A program made the position numbers and the translations under genes. This document shows, piece by piece, positions 22,551 through 27,577 of a stretch of DNA of 27,577 nt. The DNA comes from a bacterium (lineage in GTDB: Bacteria > Vulcanimicrobiota > Vulcanimicrobiia > Vulcanimicrobiales > SCRA01): positions 1 to 27,577 of the forward strand of contig SCRI01000023.1 of NCBI GenBank assembly GCA_004298675.1. Direction: 5' to 3'. Below the pieces are notes generated by a model that was not told the origin of the DNA, made no database searches, and was given only the letters and a program-made list of their open reading frames with translations. How positions within the stretch are numbered: position 1 is the first letter of the stretch; every line of letters begins with the position of its first letter.

Positions 22551-25142
22551 GTGAAGCGCACCGTCTTGTTGATCGCGGCCACGCTTGCCGCCGCCTTGCT
22601 GTGGCTAGGCCAAGGGGCGGCGTGCGCCGCCGAGCCGCAGAGCTACGCGGCGTTCACCAAGGGGGCGCAGGCGCAGCCGGGGCTCCTCACCGTGTGGCGT
22701 AAGCGCGACGGCGTCTATCTGGAGATCGCGCCCGGCCAATTGGGCCAGGACTTCATCGAGACCGCCGTGCCGGTGAATGGCTTGGGCGGATTCACCATCT
22801 TTCCGGGCTACGTCTACTTGGCGCCGGCGCGCATCATGCGCTTTACCAGAGCCGGCGACAAGATCGTCATCACCTGGCCCAACACGATTTACGATGCCAA
22901 GAACCCCTCCGCGCAGGCGGCCGCCGCGGCGACGTTCGCGCAATCGGTCGTGGCGCTGGCGGACGTCGTGGCCGTCGACGCCTCGAACGGTCATGTCGTC
23001 TTCAGCGCCAAGCCGTTCCTCGCCGACGTCTCGGGCGTCTCCGCCACGCTCGAGCAGAGTTTGGGGGCGAAGAACCCGCTCAATGCCTACCATCTGGATG
23101 CCGAGCGTGGCTACTTCGGCACGACGGAGGCGTTTCCGGAGAACGTGGTGATCGAGGCGGCGCAGACCTTCGTCAGCGTCCAGCCCAAGATCATCGACAA
23201 CGTTCCTGACCCCCGCAGCTTGCAGCTGAAGATCGACTACAACATCGCGCGCGCCCCCAGTGCGGGCGCTTACCGCCCGCGTCTAGCCGATCCGCGGGTG
23301 GGCTTCTGGAGTATCACGCGGCTGGCGTACGGCGACTACTCCGTGCGCGACAACCGCGAGCGTTACATCCTGCGCTGGAACCTGCAGCCCAGCGACCCCG
23401 GCCAACCGCTCTCGCCGGCGCAGCACCCGCTGGTGTACTATCTGAGCAACACGATCCCGCCGGAGTATCGCCGGACGGTGCGCGACGCATTGCTGAGCTG
23501 GAACGCGGCCTTCGAGAGGATCGGCATCAGCAACGCGGTGGAAGTTCGCGCTCAGCCCAGCGACCCGAGCTGGAGTCCCGACGACATCCGCTACAACGTG
23601 GTGCGCTGGGTCACCGGATCGAACGTGCAGTTCGGCGCGGAGGCGGAGGTGGTCTTCGATCCGCGTACCGGCGAGGAGATCAACGTCGGCGTGCTGCTCG
23701 ACGGCAACGATCTGCGCTTCGTCAACAACGTGAGCTCCTTCGAAGTCGAGCCGTTGCGGGCGGCGCCCCGCGAGCGCGAGCGGGAGGCGAGCTTCGGCGC
23801 GCAGCTGCGCAGGCAGGGCGCCTTCGCTTTGCAAGCGCTCCAAGCGCAGGGTGAGGACGTCGGCGGCGTCTTCGCGCGCAAGTTCCGCGAGCAGGCGCTG
23901 CGCGCCATCGTGCTGCACGAGTCCGGGCACGACTTCGGTCTCAATCACAACTTCATCGGCTCGGAGGCCTACACCGCGCAGGAGCTGCGCAGCCGGGCCT
24001 TCACGCAGGCCAACGGCATCACGTCCAGCGTGATGGAGTACGCCCCCGTCAATCTCTGGCCCAAGGGTACGTCGACCGGCACGTACTTCCAGGAGGTGCT
24101 GGGGCCCTACGATTACCACGCCATCCGCTACGGCTACGAGCCGTTGCCCGCAGCGAAGACGCCCGCGGACGAGGTGCCGGAATTGAATCTCGTCGCGCGG
24201 CAGTGGAGCGATCCACGCTTTCGCTTCGCGGGTGATGAGGATAGCGACTTTGCCGGCGGCCACGCCGTCGATCCGCGCGTCAACATCGAGGACCTGACGA
24301 ACGATCCGCTCTCGTGGTGCGCGGCGCAACTTGCGCTCACGCACGGTCTGCTGCGCAACCTCGACGCGCGCGAGCCGCGCTATGGCCAGCCCTACGAAGT
24401 GGCGCGTCAGGCCTTCGGCACGCTGCTGGGGCATGAGCGCTACTGCTTGGAGCTGCCGGAGCACTACATCGGCGGTGCCTATCTCTCGCGCTCGCACAAA
24501 GGCGATCCCGGAGCCGCAGCGCCGTTCCAACCCGTTCCGCGTGCGCTGGAGCTACGCGCCTTCGGGATGCTGGAGCGTTACCTCTTCTCCGAGCGCGCAT
24601 GGACGTTCTCGCCGCGGCTGCTCAACACGCTCACGTACTCCGAGTGGAATAATTGGACCGAAGGCGCTTGGGCCTACGATCCCCCCGCGCGTCATGACGT
24701 TCCGGTGGCGCAGATCGCCGCGAGCTATCAAGAGCGCGTGCTTGCGATGCTCTTCGACCCGCTGATGTTGACGCGCCTCGATCAGATCACGCTCAACGCC
24801 GCCTCCGGCACGACGATGGATCTGGGCGACCTCTTCACGTGGATGCAGCGCAGCGTCTATGCCGAGCTGCATGCGCGCCGGCTCGCGCCGATCGGCGTGG
24901 TGCGGCGCGGACTTCAACAACGGTATACGCATCGCCTGATCGAGCTGGCGCTGGAACCGCCCGAGGGGACGCCCGGCGACGCGTCGGCGCTGGCGCGGAT
25001 GGAGCTGAGCTCGCTGGCCGCCGATCTTCACCGGGTCCTGCGCTCGCGTTCGCCGGACACGCTCACGCGCGCGCATCTGCTAGACCTCGCAGCCGCCGTG
25101 CACGACGCGCTGGGTGCGCGTACGGTCGTCCCGGAACGGTAG
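22551..25142 (+). CDS. Secreted metzincin-type zinc metalloprotease (DUF5117/DUF4953-like)
   Basis: 863 residues from the GTG at 22551, which begins a clean signal peptide (KRTVLLIAATLAAALLW to about residue 27). The catalytic site is an extended metzincin motif HESGHDFGLNH (456-466), with a Met-turn in SVMEYAP (493-499). The large N-terminal part, with GLLTVWRKRDGVYLEI, FIETAVPVNGLGG and QPKIIDNVPDPRS, matches proteins annotated as zinc-dependent metalloprotease with DUF5117 and DUF4953 domains. The C-terminal 350 residues are helical and lack a named domain. The function of this family is poorly known; secretion is expected. Divergent from ubiA and convergent with ubiD, 3 nt away. I see no weak or missing catalytic residue. 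Confidence 0.9.
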   Translation: MKRTVLLIAATLAAALLWLGQGAACAAEPQSYAAFTKGAQAQPGLLTVWRKRDGVYLEIAPGQLGQDFIETAVPVNGLGGFTIFPGYVYLAPARIMRFTRAGDKIVITWPNTIYDAKNPSAQAAAAATFAQSVVALADVVAVDASNGHVVFSAKPFLADVSGVSATLEQSLGAKNPLNAYHLDAERGYFGTTEAFPENVVIEAAQTFVSVQPKIIDNVPDPRSLQLKIDYNIARAPSAGAYRPRLADPRVGFWSITRLAYGDYSVRDNRERYILRWNLQPSDPGQPLSPAQHPLVYYLSNTIPPEYRRTVRDALLSWNAAFERIGISNAVEVRAQPSDPSWSPDDIRYNVVRWVTGSNVQFGAEAEVVFDPRTGEEINVGVLLDGNDLRFVNNVSSFEVEPLRAAPREREREASFGAQLRRQGAFALQALQAQGEDVGGVFARKFREQALRAIVLHESGHDFGLNHNFIGSEAYTAQELRSRAFTQANGITSSVMEYAPVNLWPKGTSTGTYFQEVLGPYDYHAIRYGYEPLPAAKTPADEVPELNLVARQWSDPRFRFAGDEDSDFAGGHAVDPRVNIEDLTNDPLSWCAAQLALTHGLLRNLDAREPRYGQPYEVARQAFGTLLGHERYCLELPEHYIGGAYLSRSHKGDPGAAAPFQPVPRALELRAFGMLERYLFSERAWTFSPRLLNTLTYSEWNNWTEGAWAYDPPARHDVPVAQIAASYQERVLAMLFDPLMLTRLDQITLNAASGTTMDLGDLFTWMQRSVYAELHARRLAPIGVVRRGLQQRYTHRLIELALEPPEGTPGDASALARMELSSLAADLHRVLRSRSPDTLTRAHLLDLAAAVHDALGARTVVPER

Positions 25143-25145
25143 CGC

Positions 25146-26636
25146 TTAGCGCGGCGGGCGCTGACCGCTCCAGTCGTCGGGGGTGCCGCGCTCGAGCACG
25201 CCCTCCAGACCGTACTCGCGCCAGCGGCGGTCGACCAGCTCTTTGGTGGGTGCGTCCATCACGATGTCCGGCGGCCACTCGCGCTGGTAGCCTTCGTCGG
25301 CGCCCTTACGCGTGGCGTCGATACCGATCTTGTGACCGAGCGCGGGCGTGCGAGAGGAACTGTGATCGAGATCGTCCACCGGCCCCGGCACGATGGTGAG
25401 ATCCCGCGACGGGTCGACGTTGTTCAGCGCGAACCAGGCCGCCTGGCGCACGTTCTGCACGTCGACGTCCGCGTCCACGATCAGCAGCGTGCGGGTGAGC
25501 ATCAGCATGTGTCCCAAGCCCCACAACGCGTTCATCACCTTGAAGGCGTGTCCGGGGTATTGCTTGCGGATCGAGACGATGGCGAGGTTATGGAAGCCGC
25601 CCTCAACGGGCAGATTCATGTCGACGACCTCGGGCAGCACCGTCTGCAGGACGGGCAGGAAGATACGTTCGGTGGCCTTGCCTAACCACGCGTCCTCCAT
25701 CGGAGGCTTGCCCACCAGCGTGGCGGCGAAGATGGGTTGGGCGCGGTGCGTGATCGCCTTGATGTGGAAGGTGGGGTAACTATCGGCGAGGCTGTAGACA
25801 CCGGTGTGGTCGCCGAAGGGTCCCTCGCTGCGCAGGTCGGTATTGTCGACGTAGCCTTCCAGCACGAACTCGGCCTCCGCAGGCACGAGGATGTCGTTGG
25901 TCAGCGAACGGACCATGCGTACGGGTGAGCCTTGGAGGAAGCCCGCCAGCGCCATCTCGTCGACGATCGGCGGCAGCGGCGCGGTGGCGGAGTAGGTCAC
26001 CGCAGGCGCGGCGCCGACGGCCACCGAGACGGGGACGCGCTGCCCCCATCCGCGCGCGTGCTCGCGCCCCTGCTTGTGGCGCTGCCAGTGCATGCCGGTG
26101 GTGCGCGCATCGTACACCTGCATGCGGTACATGCCGCAGTTCTGCTGTCCGGTGCGGGCGTCGCGCGTGAAGACCAGCGGCAGCGTGATGAACGGGCCGC
26201 CGTCGAGCGGCCAAGTCGTGAGAATGGGGAGTTTCGTGAGGTCGGGCTCGTCCATGCGCACGTCTTGGCACGAGCCCCCCGCCGCCTTGCGCGGGATGGC
26301 GTTGGCCAAGGGCGCCAGCGACAGCAGCTTAGCAAAGGCGCCGCCAAGTGATTTTGGGAGTTGGAGATCGAGAGCGTTGCGCACGCGCAAACTCACGGCG
26401 TCCAGCGAATCGGCGCCGAAACCCATGGCCATGCGCCGCTGTGTCCCGAATTGGTTGATGAGGAGCGGGAACGACGAGCCGCGAACGTTGGTGAACAGGA
26501 GCGCGGGTCCCCCGGCCTTCATCGCGCGGTCGGCGATCTCGGCGACTTCGAGACGGGGGTCCACGGCTGCGGTGATCTCCACGAGCTCGCCGGCGGCCCG
26601 GAGGGCGCGGACGAAGGAACCGAGGGAGTCGTACAA
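25146..26636 (-). CDS. UbiD-family prenylated-FMN decarboxylase (MqnL-like)
   Basis: Reversible (de)carboxylase that uses prenylated FMN made by a UbiX partner. 496 residues, close to the family norm. Seen: ALLFTNVRGSSFPLLINQFGTQRRM (45-69), PILTTWPLDGGPFITLPLV (137-155), GMYRMQV, MHWQRHK, PAEAEFVLEG (252-261) and EGPFGDHTGVYS (271-282) with the catalytic acid region. The probable start is TTG at 26636 with GAGG 6 nt upstream. Further upstream the open frame continues without family sequence and would overlap the divergent gene's promoter. With the UbiA-like protein it suggests menaquinone synthesis by the futalosine-type route, where the pair is MqnP and MqnL; other aromatic acids are possible. 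Confidence 0.93.
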   Translation of the reverse strand: MYDSLGSFVRALRAAGELVEITAAVDPRLEVAEIADRAMKAGGPALLFTNVRGSSFPLLINQFGTQRRMAMGFGADSLDAVSLRVRNALDLQLPKSLGGAFAKLLSLAPLANAIPRKAAGGSCQDVRMDEPDLTKLPILTTWPLDGGPFITLPLVFTRDARTGQQNCGMYRMQVYDARTTGMHWQRHKQGREHARGWGQRVPVSVAVGAAPAVTYSATAPLPPIVDEMALAGFLQGSPVRMVRSLTNDILVPAEAEFVLEGYVDNTDLRSEGPFGDHTGVYSLADSYPTFHIKAITHRAQPIFAATLVGKPPMEDAWLGKATERIFLPVLQTVLPEVVDMNLPVEGGFHNLAIVSIRKQYPGHAFKVMNALWGLGHMLMLTRTLLIVDADVDVQNVRQAAWFALNNVDPSRDLTIVPGPVDDLDHSSSRTPALGHKIGIDATRKGADEGYQREWPPDIVMDAPTKELVDRRWREYGLEGVLERGTPDDWSGQRPPR

Positions 26637-26754
26637 GATGACCTCTTCGTGCGGAACCCGAGTATTGAGAATTGCGTTACCACAACTGTCGGGAGCGGCC
26701 CTACTTTCGCCAAGGCTGAAGACCGCGCCCGCGCTGTGAAAGAGAGATAGTGTA

Positions 26755-27189
26755 GTGAAGCGACCGATCCTTGCCGCCGCCCTTGCCGGCGCACTCACTG
26801 TAGGAGCTATCGGCGGGGCGTCTGCGGCCGGCCTGCTCGACAAAGTGCTCCTGGGCGCCGGAGGCGTGTTGGCCGTCAAGGCCGTCGCGGCTCCGCTGAA
26901 CAACTTCATCAACAACTTGATGGCCGCCAACCACGTGGCCAATCGCGATCACACCAAGGTCGTCCCCATCGTGACGGTGGGCTCGAACACGTACGTCGGA
27001 GCCGCGCAGGTCTCCGGACCGACCTACAACGTCAACCGCGTCGAAGCCGTCGGCGCCTTCAAGGGTGACTGGAACAACGGCGTCTGGAACGTCAACGCCC
27101 TGATTCCCATCGACAACCTGAACGTGCTCAAGGGCTTCCACCGCGTCTACGGCACCGGCGTCGACGCGATCGTCAACGCCAAACTCTAA
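26755..27189 (+). CDS. Small secreted protein of unknown function
   Basis: 144 residues from the GTG at 26755. The signal peptide (MKRPILAAALAGALTVG to ASA at about 24) is convincing. The mature part begins with a glycine/alanine/valine-rich hydrophobic helix (GLLDKVLLGAGGVLAVKAVA), then an Asn-rich segment (LNNFINNLMAANHVANRDHTKVVPIV) and a beta-type domain with repeated Val/Tyr/Asn (SNTYVGAAQVSG, GDWNNGVWNVNALIP, HRVYGTGVDAIV). There are no cysteines, no lipobox and no recognised family. Codon use is like that of its neighbours. It is divergent from ubiD. The only ribosome-site candidate is GAGAG about 10 nt upstream. Translation is likely because of the clean signal peptide. Confidence 0.75.
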   Translation: MKRPILAAALAGALTVGAIGGASAAGLLDKVLLGAGGVLAVKAVAAPLNNFINNLMAANHVANRDHTKVVPIVTVGSNTYVGAAQVSGPTYNVNRVEAVGAFKGDWNNGVWNVNALIPIDNLNVLKGFHRVYGTGVDAIVNAKL

Positions 27190-27577
27190 GCCTAACTCCC
27201 GCGCGTCTGCCCGCTCGCATCGCGTGGCGCACCCCTCGCAGTCACGCTCGCGTGAGCGGGGCACTCTCCTCCGGGGGACGTTCCCTCGCGCGCGCTCCTG
27301 CGCGCTCGGTCACCTCGGCTGCGGCGCCGCTCCGGCCCTCCAGGCCTCTCGCGGCGCCTTGACGCCCCCTGCGGAGAGAACCCCGCCCCCGCTCGCTGAC
27401 GCACCGGCAGCGTAACGTGTGCGCAGGCGCAATGCCGGCGGCTGCGTGTGCGACGTGAGCGGCGGGGCGTGCGACGTCGCCCCTGAGGGGGCTCTGAGGC
27501 GCGCGCGGAGCCATGGATGGCGAGAGCGCGCGCGAAGGCAGTAGGAGCGGTGCAGGATAGCACCGCGACGGGCGGCC
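27190..27577. other. GC-rich stretch with no supported gene
   Basis: The last 388 bases hold no reading frame that looks like a real protein: the open frames on both strands are Arg/Ala/Pro-rich shadows with no family resemblance. Short palindromes are present, such as TCACGC-TC-GCGTGA (27242-27255) and GGGGCG/CGCCCC (about 27463-27482), along with repeated CGCGCTC and TGCGACGT motifs. I looked for RNase P RNA, tmRNA, SRP RNA and tRNA signatures and did not find them. It may be a terminator region, a repeat element or the edge of a feature beyond the window. Confidence 0.4.

Noticed and set aside
21593-22582. Upstream extension of the Tat binding-protein frame to 722 codons
   Set aside because: It runs out of frame through ubiA; the Tat signal beginning at 21592 marks the true start.
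26637-26942. Upstream extension of the UbiD frame to 598 codons
   Set aside because: It crosses the divergent secreted-protein gene and is not UbiD-like; the TTG at 26636 has a ribosome site.
27192-27563. Minus-strand open frame of 123 codons
   Set aside because: Arg/Ala/Pro-rich with no signal, motif or ribosome site; consistent with random open frames in GC-rich DNA.
27190-27577. RNase P RNA, tmRNA or other housekeeping RNA
   Set aside because: None of the conserved sequence blocks of these RNAs could be found on either strand.

Overview
The window is a GC-rich stretch of bacterial chromosome with densely packed protein genes. I see no rRNA, tRNA, CRISPR array, transposase or phage gene. 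The gene content suggests a diderm: a probable outer-membrane barrel protein, a lipobox lipoprotein, a full Min system and a SEDS glycosyltransferase. UbiA- and UbiD-like genes of the type used in menaquinone synthesis, the high GC and many GTG/TTG starts would fit a lineage such as Eremiobacterota (WPS-2). That placement is inference from gene style, not from a marker search.

Region 1 (1-4500): a RecQ-like helicase gene, cut by the window edge, is divergent from the classical dnaX-ybaB-recR recombination/replication operon. The spacer between them is full of palindromes and degenerate repeats. An HxlR-type regulator with a cysteine cluster follows, behind an AT-rich leader and a small palindrome.

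Region 2 (4463-7500, minus strand): a secreted M48 metalloprotease with a long helical extension, followed by a DUF697-type membrane protein that converges on and overlaps the HxlR gene.

Region 3 (7691-12501): a four-gene Min cluster, minC-minD1-minD2-minE, with two complete MinD paralogues and a MinE carrying an extra C-terminal tail. Then come a convergent Dps gene, a tiny acidic protein and a RodA/FtsW-family protein.

Region 4 (12529-17694): a branched-chain-amino-acid-type ABC importer. The binding-protein gene is divergent from livH, a livM-livG fusion, livF and a HbpS/GlcG-like gene. Each of the last four overlaps its neighbour by 4 nt. The divergent spacer holds a strongly folded leader candidate, and a 12-bp hairpin ends the operon.

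Region 5 (17719-26636): a minus-strand group encodes a UbiA prenyltransferase, a Tat-type ABC binding protein that overlaps ubiA by 4 nt, a probable outer-membrane barrel and an SGNH-hydrolase lipoprotein. A plus-strand secreted metzincin-type metalloprotease and a minus-strand UbiD-family decarboxylase follow. UbiA and UbiD plausibly act on the same aromatic acid in menaquinone synthesis although the metalloprotease gene lies between them.

Region 6 (26755-27577): a small secreted protein of unknown function, then about 390 bases of very GC-rich DNA in which I can support no gene.

The most unusual items are the doubled MinD, the folded liv leader, the LivM-LivG fusion with a coupled HbpS-like gene, the palindrome cluster before dnaX, and the UbiA/binding-protein pairing.
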